From NCBI RefSeq assembly GCF_900110255.1, contig NZ_FODD01000001.1, positions 329,486 through 393,485 on the forward strand: 64,000 nt of DNA, written 5' to 3'. The notes beneath the pieces were generated by a model. That model had not been told where the DNA came from. It was given only the letters and a program-made list of their open reading frames with translations, and made no database searches. The stretch comes from Actinacidiphila rubida. Lineage in GTDB: Bacteria > Actinomycetota > Actinomycetes > Streptomycetales > Streptomycetaceae. Of the stretch, positions 1-7,441 are shown piece after piece. Made by a program: the position numbers and the translations under genes. How positions within the stretch are numbered: position 1 is the stretch's first letter; every line of letters starts with the position of its first letter.

Positions 1-32
1 CCAACGCAGCAGGGGAGGACGGCGCACGATGA
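1..32 (+). CDS. 3' end of the gene upstream of galK (partial)
   Basis: One frame reads through the left edge and stops with TGA at 30-32, so it overlaps the galK ATG in an ATGA arrangement. The visible tail is about nine residues ending in GEDGAR. In actinomycetes galK commonly follows galE or galT, so a UDP-glucose 4-epimerase end is plausible, but the piece is too short to identify. The GGGGAGG at 12-18 inside it is the galK ribosome binding site, so the two genes are probably translationally coupled. Confidence 0.4.
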   Translation, partial: NAAGEDGAR

Positions 33-1177
33 CCGACGCCGCGTTCGAGATCGCGTTCAAGAACGTCTTCGGCCGGGCGCCCGAGGGCGCCTGGTCGGCA
101 CCGGGCCGGGTCAACCTGATCGGCGAGCACACCGACTACAACGACGGCCACGTCATGCCGTTCGCGCTGCCGCACGCCACCCGCGCGGCGGTCGCCCGCC
201 GCGACGACGGGGTGCTGCGGCTGCACTCGGCGAACATGGAGGGCGAGGAAGGCGGCGTCGTCGAGCTGCGGATCGCCGACCTGGCGCCCGGCACCACCGG
301 GGGCTGGGCCCGCTACCCGGCGGCCGTGCTGTGGACGCTGCGCGAGGCCGGGTACCCGATCGGCGGCGCGGACATCCACTACGACAGCACCGTCCCGGTC
401 GGCGGCGGCCTGTCCTCCTCGGCGGCGCTGCAGGTCGTCACCGCACTGGCGCTGACCGAACTGCACGGCGTGCAGGGCGTGTCGCGGCAGGAACTGGCGC
501 TGCTGTGCCAGTCGTCGGAGAACACCTACGTGGGCGCGCCGGTCGGCGTCATGGACCAGACCGCGTCCGCCTGCTGCACCGAGGGCCACGCGCTCCACCT
601 CGACGTGCGCGGACTCGCCCAGCGGCAGGTGCCGTTCGACCTGGCGGCCGAGGGGCTGCGGCTGCTGGTGTGCGACACCCGGGTCAAGCACGCGCACGCC
701 GACGGCGCCTACGGCGAGCTGCGCGCCGGCTGCGAGGCCGCCGCGGCCGCGCTCGGGCTGACCGCGCTGCGGGACGTCGACTTCGACGGCCTCGACGCGG
801 CGCTGGCCGCGCTGCCGGACGACCGGCTGCGCCGGCTGACCCGGCACGTGGTCACCGAGAACCACCGCGTCGAGGAGGTGCTGGAACTGCTGGACGCGGG
901 CCGCACCCGCGAGATCGGCCCGGTGCTGACCGCCGGACACGCCTCGCTGCGCGACGACTTCCAGGTGTCCTGCCCCGAGCTGGACCTGGTGGCGGACACC
1001 GCGCTGGCGGCCGGCGCGCTCGGCGCGCGGATGACCGGCGGCGGTTTCGGCGGCTCGGTCATCGTGCTGGTGGAGGAGGCGGACGAGACCGCGGTCGCCG
1101 CGGCGGTGGCCGAAGCACTGCCGCAGGTCCGGCAGTTCGCGACGGTTCCGGGGCCCGGCGCGCACCGCCTGTGGTGA
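29..1177 (+). CDS. galK: galactokinase
   Basis: Cytosolic GHMP-family kinase that phosphorylates alpha-D-galactose to galactose 1-phosphate in the Leloir pathway. The 382-residue length is normal. It has the galactokinase signature GRVNLIGEHTDYN at about residues 26-38, with the sugar-binding EHTDYN. The GHMP ATP-binding motif VGGGLSSSAAL is near residues 123-133 and the third motif MTGGGFGGS near 335-343. The ATG at 29 has a GGGGAGG ribosome binding site and overlaps the stop of the preceding gene, so it is probably the last gene of a gal operon. No key residue appears to be missing. Identity is essentially certain. Confidence 0.97.
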   Translation: MTDAAFEIAFKNVFGRAPEGAWSAPGRVNLIGEHTDYNDGHVMPFALPHATRAAVARRDDGVLRLHSANMEGEEGGVVELRIADLAPGTTGGWARYPAAVLWTLREAGYPIGGADIHYDSTVPVGGGLSSSAALQVVTALALTELHGVQGVSRQELALLCQSSENTYVGAPVGVMDQTASACCTEGHALHLDVRGLAQRQVPFDLAAEGLRLLVCDTRVKHAHADGAYGELRAGCEAAAAALGLTALRDVDFDGLDAALAALPDDRLRRLTRHVVTENHRVEEVLELLDAGRTREIGPVLTAGHASLRDDFQVSCPELDLVADTALAAGALGARMTGGGFGGSVIVLVEEADETAVAAAVAEALPQVRQFATVPGPGAHRLW

Positions 1178-1186
1178 TCCTTTACG

Positions 1187-1220
1187 CTGGTCCGGGACCA
1201 GTCTACTGGTACAGACCACT
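1187..1220. promoter_or_regulatory. pair of DasR-like (dre) operator candidates
   Basis: Two adjacent palindromes lie just after galK. CTGGTCCGGGACCAG at 1187-1201 is a perfect palindrome around a central G. ACTGGTACAGACCACT at 1205-1220 differs at two positions from the DasR consensus ACTGGTCTAGACCACT as I remember it. DasR is the GntR-family N-acetylglucosamine sensor of streptomycetes. The next downstream gene is the response regulator at 1451. Binding is inferred from motif match only. Confidence 0.5.
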
Positions 1221-1345
1221 GGCGAAGCGCGGAAGAACAGGCCGGTAACTTCCGGCAAGACGGTTCCTATTCGCCGCCGAACCCCTACTCTTTTCCCACA
1301 GCGCCGGTGGGGGCCGGTGCTCATCAGGGGGCGAGACGCAAGGGG

Positions 1346-1388
1346 TTCGGCACCCGGCTGGGACGGCGGTCCCGGACCGGGTGCCGGA
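1346..1388 (+). other. structured leader hairpin upstream of the response regulator
   Basis: A 12-bp stem (1346-1357 with 1377-1388, one G-T pair) encloses a smaller GGGAC/GTCCC hairpin. It lies in the 273-bp non-coding stretch between galK and the regulator start at 1451. No ligand-binding consensus was recognised. It could be a leader structure or the galK terminator. The stretch otherwise holds the two operator-like sites at 1187-1220 and no convincing ORF. Confidence 0.35.
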
Positions 1389-1450
1389 TCCCACGCGAGC
1401 AGCGCCCCACCGCCACTGGGGGATGCCCTGTACCGGGAAAGTGGTGTTCC

Positions 1451-2260
1451 GTGGGAAGAATCCGCGTTCTCGTCGTCGACGATCACCGCATCTTCGCCGA
1501 GTCGCTGGCCGCCGCACTCGCGGCCGAGCCTGATGTCGACGTCTCCGCCGCGGGCTCAGGGCCCGCCGCGCAGCGTTGCCTGGACCGCGCCGCGGTCGAC
1601 AACCGGCGCTACGACGTGCTCCTCGTCGACGCCGACCTGGGCGCGGGACCGCGCCCGGCCGTCGCGCTGGCCGCGGTGCCGCCGCTGACCACCCGGGACG
1701 GGGCCGCCCGCCCGCTGGAGCCGCGCGATCCCGTCATGGACGGCCTGGCGCTGGTGGAACGGGTCCGCGCCGAGCATCCGGGCACGCGTACCGTCGTGCT
1801 GGCCGAGCGGGACGACCCGCTGCGCGCCGCCCGCGCGCTGCAGGCCGGCGCGTCCGGCTGGGTCGCCAAGGACTGCTCGCTGTCCCGGCTGCTGGCCGTG
1901 GTGCGCGGCGTGCTGCGCGACGAGACGCACCTGCCGCCGGCTCTGCTGACCGGTGTGCTGCGGGAGTTGACCGCCGCGCGCCGCAACCGCACCGAGAGCG
2001 AGCGGCTGGTGGAGTCGCTGACCCCGCGCGAGCAGGAGGTGCTGCGCTGCATGGTGGCCGGCCTCGGCCGCAAGGCGGTCGCCGAGCGGCTGTTCCTGTC
2101 GCCGCACACGGTCCGCACGCACATGCAGAACGTGCTGGGCAAGCTCGGCGTGCACAGCACGCTGGCCGCCGTCGCGCTGGCCCGCAGGGCCGGGGTGGGC
2201 CCGGTGGAACTCGTCCCCTCAGCTGGGGACGTTGTCGAACGGCGCGGTCAACTGTCGTAG
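1451..2260 (+). CDS. orphan NarL/LuxR-type response regulator
   Basis: Two-component DNA-binding regulator of 269 residues. The receiver domain starts RIRVLVVDDH with acidic residues D10/D11, and the likely phospho-acceptor is D60 (LLVDADL). The LuxR-type helix-turn-helix spans about residues 190-237, from LTPREQEVLRCM to KLGVHST. About 30 extra residues lie between D60 and PVMDG, where NarL-type receivers have only a few, so receiver geometry is atypical. I chose the GTG at 1451 because the conserved domain begins at once and the reading frame upstream is not protein-like. No histidine kinase is adjacent. The 3' end overlaps the convergent MarR gene by 42 bp. Confidence 0.85.
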   Translation: MGRIRVLVVDDHRIFAESLAAALAAEPDVDVSAAGSGPAAQRCLDRAAVDNRRYDVLLVDADLGAGPRPAVALAAVPPLTTRDGAARPLEPRDPVMDGLALVERVRAEHPGTRTVVLAERDDPLRAARALQAGASGWVAKDCSLSRLLAVVRGVLRDETHLPPALLTGVLRELTAARRNRTESERLVESLTPREQEVLRCMVAGLGRKAVAERLFLSPHTVRTHMQNVLGKLGVHSTLAAVALARRAGVGPVELVPSAGDVVERRGQLS

Positions 2261-2716
2261 CAGTCCCGCCAGTTCGAGGCGCTGACCCTCGCTCAGCTCG
2301 CCCAGGATGGCCCGCTCCTGGGCGAGCAGACCGGCCAGCGCCTGGTCCGCGCGGTCCCGGCCCTCGCCGGTGAGCCGGACCAGTACCCCGCGCCGGTCGC
2401 TGGGGTCGGGCAGCCTCTCGACCAGGCCCTTCTTCGCCAGCCGGTCGATGCGGTTGGTCATGGTGCCCGAGGTCACCAGCGTCTGGGTGAGCAACTGCCC
2501 CGGGGAGAGCTGGTAGGGGGCGCCCGCGCGGCGCAGCGACGTCAGGACGTCGAACTCCCAGGGCTCCAGGCTGTGCTCGGCGAACGCCAGCCGTCGTGCC
2601 CGGTCCAGGTGGCGTGCGAGCCGGCTGACCCGGCTGAGCACCTCCAGCGGCTCCACGTCGAGGTCGGGGCGCTCGCGGCGCCATGCAGCGACCAGCCGGT
2701 CGACCTCGTCCTCCAT
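2219..2716 (-). CDS. MarR-family transcriptional regulator
   Basis: 165-residue winged-helix repressor-type protein. It shows PWEFDVLTSLRRAG followed by the recognition region TSGTMTNRIDRLAKKGLVER and the wing DPSDRRGVLVRLTGEG, all typical of MarR proteins. The terminal helices are dimerisation-type. It is divergent from the tam-like gene, and the shared spacer carries an inverted repeat with TCTTGA/TCAAGA arms (2751-2766) that is a good candidate operator for both directions. Its 3' end overlaps the response regulator on the other strand. The ligand is unknown. Confidence 0.93.
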   Translation of the reverse strand: MEDEVDRLVAAWRRERPDLDVEPLEVLSRVSRLARHLDRARRLAFAEHSLEPWEFDVLTSLRRAGAPYQLSPGQLLTQTLVTSGTMTNRIDRLAKKGLVERLPDPSDRRGVLVRLTGEGRDRADQALAGLLAQERAILGELSEGQRLELAGLLRQLTAPFDNVPS

Positions 2717-2750
2717 GGGATCAGTGTAATAGGTCTGTCGACATGAAGTC

Positions 2751-2766
2751 TCTTGACATCAAGATA
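2751..2766. promoter_or_regulatory. inverted repeat, probable MarR operator and promoter
   Basis: TCTTGACATCAAGATA has 6-bp arms (TCTTGA / TCAAGA) around CA and contains TTGACA, a consensus -35 hexamer for the rightward promoter. It sits between the divergent MarR gene (start 2716) and the methyltransferase (start 2865). Repressor occlusion of the -35 box is inferred. Confidence 0.6.
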
Positions 2767-2864
2767 CCTGGCGGTGGAGTCTGGAATCAGAGGGCCGCAC
2801 AAGCGGCGGGCCCGATTCCGCTGTGTGGCCGGCGGCTTCCGAACCCCCCCAGGGAGTACGAACG

Positions 2865-3695
2865 ATGCAAGCAGCTCCGACGTGGGACCCGCAACAGTAT
2901 CTCCGGCACTCCACCCACCGCACCCGCCCCTTTCTCGACCTGCTCACCCGGATCACCGACCTGCCCGGCGGCGCCTCGCCGCGGATAGCCGACATCGGCT
3001 GCGGCCCCGGCAACGTGACCACGCTGCTCGCCGACCGCTGGCCCGGCGCACGGATCACCGGATACGACAGCTCGCGGGAGATGCTGGCCGCCGCCGAGCA
3101 CTACGCGGGCCCCACGGCGGGCGGCGGCACCCTGGACTTCCGTCCGGCCGACGCCGCCGAGTGGACCCCCGAGGAGACCTTCGACCTGATCGTGTCCAAC
3201 GCCGCCCTGCAGTGGGTGCCCGGGCACGCCGACCGCTTCCCCGCGTGGCTGGAGCACACCGCCCCCGGCGGCACCTTCGCCTTCCAGGTCCCCGGGAACT
3301 TCACCGCCCCCAGCCACGCCCTGCTCGCCGAGCTGTGCGACAGCCCCCGCTGGCGCACCCGGCTGGACGGGCACGGCCGCCGCTACGTCCACATCCTCAG
3401 CCCCGCCGACTACCTGGAACGGCTGACCGAGCTGGGCTGCGAGGTCGTCGACGTCTGGGAGACCACCTACGTCCAGCTGCTGCAGGGCGAGGACCCGGTG
3501 CTGGACTGGACGAAGGGCACCGCGCTGCGGCCGGTGCTGACCGCGATGGCCGACGACCCGGCGGGCCGCACCGAGTTCGTCTCCCAGTACCGCGATCTGC
3601 TGCGCAAGGCGTACCCGGCGGGCCCGCACGGCACCGTCTTCCCGTTCCGCCGCATCTTCGCGGTCGCACGCACCCCCCAGGAGCCGCAGGCATGA
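2865..3695 (+). CDS. tam: trans-aconitate 2-methyltransferase-like SAM methyltransferase
   Basis: Class I SAM-dependent methyltransferase of 276 residues, the usual Tam length. Motif I IADIGCGPGNVT (about 41-53) binds SAM. GYDSSREML is motif II, FDLIVSNAALQWVP is motif IV, and the C-terminal half is Tam-like (YHILSPADYLERL region, VFPFRRIFAVA). Tam methylates trans-aconitate, a spontaneous by-product of the TCA cycle that inhibits aconitase. The ATG at 2865 has AGGGAG at 2850-2855; longer frames upstream lack this. It overlaps the VOC gene (ATGA), so the two are co-translated. The exact substrate is inferred from family resemblance. Confidence 0.85.
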   Translation: MQAAPTWDPQQYLRHSTHRTRPFLDLLTRITDLPGGASPRIADIGCGPGNVTTLLADRWPGARITGYDSSREMLAAAEHYAGPTAGGGTLDFRPADAAEWTPEETFDLIVSNAALQWVPGHADRFPAWLEHTAPGGTFAFQVPGNFTAPSHALLAELCDSPRWRTRLDGHGRRYVHILSPADYLERLTELGCEVVDVWETTYVQLLQGEDPVLDWTKGTALRPVLTAMADDPAGRTEFVSQYRDLLRKAYPAGPHGTVFPFRRIFAVARTPQEPQA

Positions 3696-4093
3696 TCGCC
3701 GCCGTCGACCACGTCCAGCTCGCCGCGCCGCCCGGCAGCGAGAAGGAGCTGCGGGCCTTCTACACCGGGGTGCTGGGGATGACCGAACTCGCCAAGCCGC
3801 CGGTGCTCGCCGGACGCGGAGGGTGCTGGTTCGGCGCCGGCTCCGCGGTGCTGCACCTGGGCATCGAGGAGGACTTCCGGCCGGCCCGCAAGGCCCACCC
3901 GGGCCTGCGGGTCACCGACATCCACGGCTACGCCAAGCACCTGACGGAGAAGGGCGCGAAGGTCGTCTGGGACTACGACCTGCCGGGCCACCTGCGCTTC
4001 TACAGTCAGGACCCGGTCGGCAACCGCCTGGAGTTCCTGGAAGCCGTCGCGATGGCACCGCCGGCATCGCCGGAACCGCCACCGTCGCGGTGA
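3692..4093 (+). CDS. VOC-superfamily (glyoxalase-fold) protein
   Basis: 133-residue single-module vicinal-oxygen-chelate protein. It opens AAVDHVQLAAPPGSEKELRAFYTGVLGM and ends YSQDPVGNRLEFLEA, the paired beta-alpha-beta-beta-beta halves of the fold. The His at residue 7 and the Glu of LEFLE are in the usual metal-ligand places. The ATG overlaps the tam stop, so it belongs to the same operon. The substrate cannot be told; glyoxalase, dioxygenase and antibiotic-binding members look alike at this length. A proline-rich C-terminal tail follows the domain. Confidence 0.85.
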   Translation: MIAAVDHVQLAAPPGSEKELRAFYTGVLGMTELAKPPVLAGRGGCWFGAGSAVLHLGIEEDFRPARKAHPGLRVTDIHGYAKHLTEKGAKVVWDYDLPGHLRFYSQDPVGNRLEFLEAVAMAPPASPEPPPSR

Positions 4094-4110
4094 CCGTCTG
4101 ACGCACCGCG

Positions 4111-4137
4111 AGGGGCCCGGCCGCCGGCCGGGCCCCT
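4111..4137. terminator. bidirectional hairpin terminator
   Basis: Perfect 12-bp stem (4111-4122 with 4126-4137) and 3-nt loop between the convergent VOC gene and the membrane-protein gene. There is no U-tract, as is usual in Streptomyces. Confidence 0.75.
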
Positions 4138-4159
4138 CCCGCGCCGGGCGCCCCGGCCC

Positions 4160-4654
4160 CTACAGCGTCAGGAACGCCCCGCCCAGCAGTGCCGCGCCGG
4201 CGGCCGCGAGAGTCCAGGCGGTGCGCGGCATCCGCATCCCGCCGCCGACCACGACCGCGGCCAGCAGCAGCGCGCCGCCCAGCGGCACCCAGGCGAACAG
4301 CACCCCGCCGAGTCCGGCCCGCACCCCGGTGTCGGTGCCGGGCTCGATGACCACCGGCACCTTCTCGCCGACGTGGTGCCGGACCGGCAGGCTGACCGTC
4401 ACCTTCGGGCGGGCGGTGGCCGCGCCCTCCGGCGCGAACGGCCCCGTGCAGCTGGAGTCACCGCACGCGGCGAGCGTCACCGTGCCGCGGTCGTGGCCCT
4501 TGGTGAGCATCACGTGCTGGGCGGTCCGCCAGGAGGCCCAGGCGCCCGAGGCCAGGATCAGCGCGGCGAGCGCGCCGATCCCCAGTACGCGGGCGAGCAG
4601 CACCAGCCCCCACGCTCCCTCGGCGGCCCGGCGTGAACGGCTCCTCTTGACCAT
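4160..4654 (-). CDS. small integral membrane protein of unknown function
   Basis: 164-residue protein with a basic N-terminus (MVKRSRSRR), one transmembrane helix (about 18-40), a ~65-residue outside segment and two further hydrophobic helices near the C-terminus. The outer segment contains ACGDSSC, two cysteines that could form a disulfide, and a GEKVPVVIEPGTDTGVR stretch. I prefer the ATG at 4654 over 4678 because it begins directly at the basic stretch before the first helix. It follows pth by 59 bp on the same strand and may be co-transcribed. No family was recognised. Confidence 0.75.
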   Translation of the reverse strand: MVKRSRSRRAAEGAWGLVLLARVLGIGALAALILASGAWASWRTAQHVMLTKGHDRGTVTLAACGDSSCTGPFAPEGAATARPKVTVSLPVRHHVGEKVPVVIEPGTDTGVRAGLGGVLFAWVPLGGALLLAAVVVGGGMRMPRTAWTLAAAGAALLGGAFLTL

Positions 4655-4713
4655 GCGGGCGATCTTTGGCCATGGCATGCCGTCCGGTCAACCTCGGGCG
4701 GGCGGCGACCGGT

Positions 4714-5316
4714 TCAGCTGTTGTACGCGCCCTGCGCCCGCTCCAGGCCGTCGCTGACGAGCGCCTCGACGGCGTCGGCGGCCCGGTCCACGAACCAGTC
4801 GAGGTCCTTGCGCTCCGCCGAGCCGAAGTCCTTCAGCACGAACGCGGCCACGTCCATCCGGCCCGGCGGACGGCCGATGCCGGCCCGCACCCGCAGGTAG
4901 TTCGCGCCCAGCGACTTGGTGATCGACTTCAGCCCGTTGTGGCCGTTGTCGCCGCCGCCGAGCTTGAGCCGCAGGGTGCCGAAGTCGATGTCCAGCTCGT
5001 CGTGGACGGCGATGATCCGGTCGGTCGGGACCTTGTAGAAGTCCTTCAGCGCGGTCACCGGGCCGCCGGACAGGTTCATCCACGCCATCGGCTTGGCCAG
5101 CACCACCCGCCGGCTCGCCGGCCCCGGCGGGCCGATCCGGCCCTCCAGCACCTGGGCCTGCGCCTTGCCGGAGCGCTTGAACGTGCCGCCGATCCGCTCG
5201 GCGAGCAGGTCGGCGACCATGAAGCCGATGTTGTGCCGGTTGCCCGCGTACTCGGGCCCGGGGTTGCCCAGGCCCACGACCATCCAGGGCTCGGTGCTGC
5301 TCAGGGGGGTGCTCAT
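4714..5316 (-). CDS. pth: peptidyl-tRNA hydrolase
   Basis: Cleaves the ester bond of peptidyl-tRNA released prematurely from ribosomes; cytosolic and usually essential. At 200 residues it has the family length. It shows [24 protein letters not shown], including the catalytic His of NRHNIG. It also has [16 protein letters not shown], the [28 protein letters not shown] block and [10 protein letters not shown] prefer the start at 5316 because GGAG lies about 6 bases upstream; an alternative ATG at 5337 has no clear ribosome binding site. It lies 93 bp downstream of rplY on the same strand, an arrangement conserved in actinobacteria. Confidence 0.96.
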   Translation of the reverse strand: MSTPLSSTEPWMVVGLGNPGPEYAGNRHNIGFMVADLLAERIGGTFKRSGKAQAQVLEGRIGPPGPASRRVVLAKPMAWMNLSGGPVTALKDFYKVPTDRIIAVHDELDIDFGTLRLKLGGGDNGHNGLKSITKSLGANYLRVRAGIGRPPGRMDVAAFVLKDFGSAERKDLDWFVDRAADAVEALVSDGLERAQGAYNS

Positions 5317-5409
5317 CCACGTCTCCGTCTCGGACATGCGGCCGCCGCCGCACCCAGGAGGGTACGACGGCGGACGGGTGCTGCGGTGCAGCGGTGGTGC
5401 GTACGAGGA

Positions 5410-6039
5410 TCAGGCCTCGGCGGCTTCCTCGGACTCGCCCTCGACGGCCACGGCCGCCTCTTCGCCCTCGGCGCCCTCTTCCCCGGTCTCCTCGGCCTCG
5501 ACCTGCGCGGCCACGACCTGGATGACGACCGCGTCCTCGTCGACCGCCAGGGTGGTGCCCTTGGGCAGCTCGATGTCCTTGGCGAGGATGGAGGCGCCGG
5601 CCTCCAGGCCCTCGACGGAGACGGTGACGCCCTCGGGGATGTGGGTGGCCTCGGCCTCGACCGGCAGGGCCGCGAGGACGTGCTCCAGCAGGTTGCCGCC
5701 GGGGGCCAGCTCGCCCTCGGTGGCGACCGGGATCTCGACGGTGACCTTCTCGCCGCGCTTGACCGACAGCAGGTCGACGTGCTCCAGGAAGCCCTTCAGC
5801 GGGTCACGGGTCACGGCCTTGGGGATGACCAGCTCGGACTTGCCGCCGATCTCCAGGGAGATCAGCACGTTCGGCGTACGCAGCGCGAGCAGCAGCTCGT
5901 GGCCGGGGATGGAGACGTGCTTCGGGTCGGCGCCGTGACCGTAGATGACGGCGGGGACCTGGTTGGCGCGGCGCACGCGGCGGGCGGCGCCCTTGCCGAA
6001 CTCGGTACGGGGCTCGGCGGCGATCTTGACCTCGGCCAT
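5410..6039 (-). CDS. rplY: 50S ribosomal protein L25 (general stress protein CTC type)
   Basis: 209-residue long-form L25 that binds 5S rRNA. The N-terminal domain runs from AEVKIAAEPRTEFGKGAARRVRR through VPAVIYGHG; the C-terminal TL5/CTC domain has HVDLLSVKRGEKVTVEIPV and VEGLEAGASILAKDIELP. It ends in an acidic Glu/Ala-rich tail typical of actinobacterial versions. The ATG at 6039 has GAGGAG nine bases upstream; the in-frame TTG at 6048 is too close to that site. It is in a minus-strand block with prs upstream and pth downstream. Confidence 0.96.
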   Translation of the reverse strand: MAEVKIAAEPRTEFGKGAARRVRRANQVPAVIYGHGADPKHVSIPGHELLLALRTPNVLISLEIGGKSELVIPKAVTRDPLKGFLEHVDLLSVKRGEKVTVEIPVATEGELAPGGNLLEHVLAALPVEAEATHIPEGVTVSVEGLEAGASILAKDIELPKGTTLAVDEDAVVIQVVAAQVEAEETGEEGAEGEEAAVAVEGESEEAAEA

Positions 6040-6164
6040 GGTGCTCAACTCCTCGTGAACGGGGACGTCCGCTGGACGTCGGAATCAGGGGCGGTCGCCC
6101 GACCCACGACAGGCCGTTCTCCTACGAGGAGCGCGTCGATAACGGAGGACCGGGTCCGGACACA

Positions 6165-6225
6165 CGTCCGGGGCCTCCCTCGCCGAGCAACGCGGACAGC
6201 GTAACCGGCAGGAAGGCCCCGGACG
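6165..6225 (-). terminator. long-loop hairpin between prs and rplY
   Basis: 12-bp perfect arms (6165-6176 and 6214-6225) in the 215-bp gap between the prs stop and the rplY start. It could terminate prs transcription or form a leader for rplY. The 37-base loop makes a simple terminator less certain. Confidence 0.45.
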
Positions 6226-6254
6226 AAATCGATCAGCCCGTCAGACCCGGCGGA

Positions 6255-7232
6255 TCAGTGGCCGTCCTCGAAGAGGCTGGTCACCGAGCCGTCCTGGAAG
6301 ACCTCGCGGACCGCGTTGGCGATGATCGGCGCCATCGACAGCACGGTGATCTTGTCGAGGTTCAGCTGCTGCGGCGTGGGCAGCGTGTCCGTCAGCACGA
6401 ACTCGCTGACCTTGGAGTTCTTCAGCCGGTCCGCGGCCGGGCCGGAGAGCACGCCGTGGGTGGCCGTCACGATGACGTCCTCGGCGCCGTTGGCGAACAG
6501 CGCGTCGGCGGCGGCGCAGATCGTGCCGCCGGTGTCGATCATGTCGTCGACCAGCACGCAGACGCGGCCCTTGACGTCGCCGACGACCTCGTGGACCTTC
6601 ACCTCGTTGGCGATGTTCGGGTCGCGGCGCTTGTGCACGATGGCCAGCGGCGCGCCCAGCCGGTCGCACCAGCGGTCGGCGACGCGGACCCGGCCGGCGT
6701 CCGGCGAGACGATCGTCAGCTTGGAGCGGTCGACCTTCGAGCCCACGTAGTCGGCGAGCACCGGCAGCGCGAACAGGTGGTCCACCGGGCCGTCGAAGAA
6801 GCCCTGGATCTGGTCGGTGTGCAGGTCGACCGTGAGGATCCGGTCGGCGCCCGCGGTCTTGAACAGGTCGGCCATCAGGCGGGCCGAGATCGGCTCGCGG
6901 CCGCGGTGCTTCTTGTCCTGGCGGGCGTAGCCGTAGAACGGCACGATCACGGTGATGCTCCGCGCGGAGGCCCGCTTCAGAGCGTCCAGCATGATCAGCT
7001 GTTCCATGACCCACTGGTTGATGGGGCTGGTGTGGCTCTGCATGAGGAAGCAGTCGGCGCCGCGGGCCGACTCCTCGAACCGCACGTAGATCTCGCCGTT
7101 GGCGAAGTCGAAGGCGCGGGTGGGTACGAGGTCCACGTCGAGTTCCTGTGCCACCGCCTCCGCCAGATCGGGGTGGGCGCGGCCGGAGAAGAACATCATC
7201 TTCTTCTCACCGGTCGTCTTGATCCCGGTCAC
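6255..7232 (-). CDS. prs: ribose-phosphate pyrophosphokinase
   Basis: Makes PRPP from ribose 5-phosphate and ATP for nucleotide, His and Trp synthesis. 325 residues. Class I features are visible: KKMMFFSGRAHPDLAEAVA, the ATP-binding YGYARQDKKHRGREPISA flap, DRILTVDLHTDQIQGFF, VAIVHKRRDPN-type lysine/arginine loop and the PRPP signature VLVDDMIDTGGTI. I chose the GTG at 7232, which has AAGGAGA upstream; the frame extends further but without conserved sequence. It lies 199 bp downstream of glmU, the common bacterial glmU-prs order. Confidence 0.97.
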   Translation of the reverse strand: MTGIKTTGEKKMMFFSGRAHPDLAEAVAQELDVDLVPTRAFDFANGEIYVRFEESARGADCFLMQSHTSPINQWVMEQLIMLDALKRASARSITVIVPFYGYARQDKKHRGREPISARLMADLFKTAGADRILTVDLHTDQIQGFFDGPVDHLFALPVLADYVGSKVDRSKLTIVSPDAGRVRVADRWCDRLGAPLAIVHKRRDPNIANEVKVHEVVGDVKGRVCVLVDDMIDTGGTICAAADALFANGAEDVIVTATHGVLSGPAADRLKNSKVSEFVLTDTLPTPQQLNLDKITVLSMAPIIANAVREVFQDGSVTSLFEDGH

Positions 7233-7367
7233 TGCACCGTCTCCTTGGTGTTCGACTGGTGTTCGACACAGCGTCGCCCGGAGTTGGGCGAGCTGGCGGA
7301 ATTGTGTGCACCCCACACGGTACGCCCCATCCGCTGCACCTGTGCACCTCGGAGGTGGTGCTGACCA

Positions 7368-7391
7368 CCGAGTGAGACGACCCTCACTCGG
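7368..7391 (-). terminator. glmU terminator hairpin
   Basis: Perfect 9-bp stem CCGAGTGAG / CTCACTCGG with a 6-nt loop about 40 bp past the glmU stop. Confidence 0.6.
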
Positions 7392-7398
7392 TTCGCGT

Positions 7399-7441
7399 GT
7401 CAGTCCTGGTCAGTCGTCGGTCAGTCGTCGGTCAGTCCTCG
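7399..7441. repeat. four short tandem repeats at the glmU stop
   Basis: GTCAGTCCTG, GTCAGTCGTCG, GTCAGTCGTCG and GTCAGTCCTCG occur head to tail. The last copy contains the glmU stop codon (TCA at 7432-7434 on this strand) and the final codons. Slippage here would change the protein end or the spacing to the terminator. Confidence 0.7.

Noticed and set aside
1221..1450. Cyclic-di-AMP or other riboswitch before the response regulator
   Set aside because: A nested hairpin is present but the conserved core of known riboswitches could not be matched.
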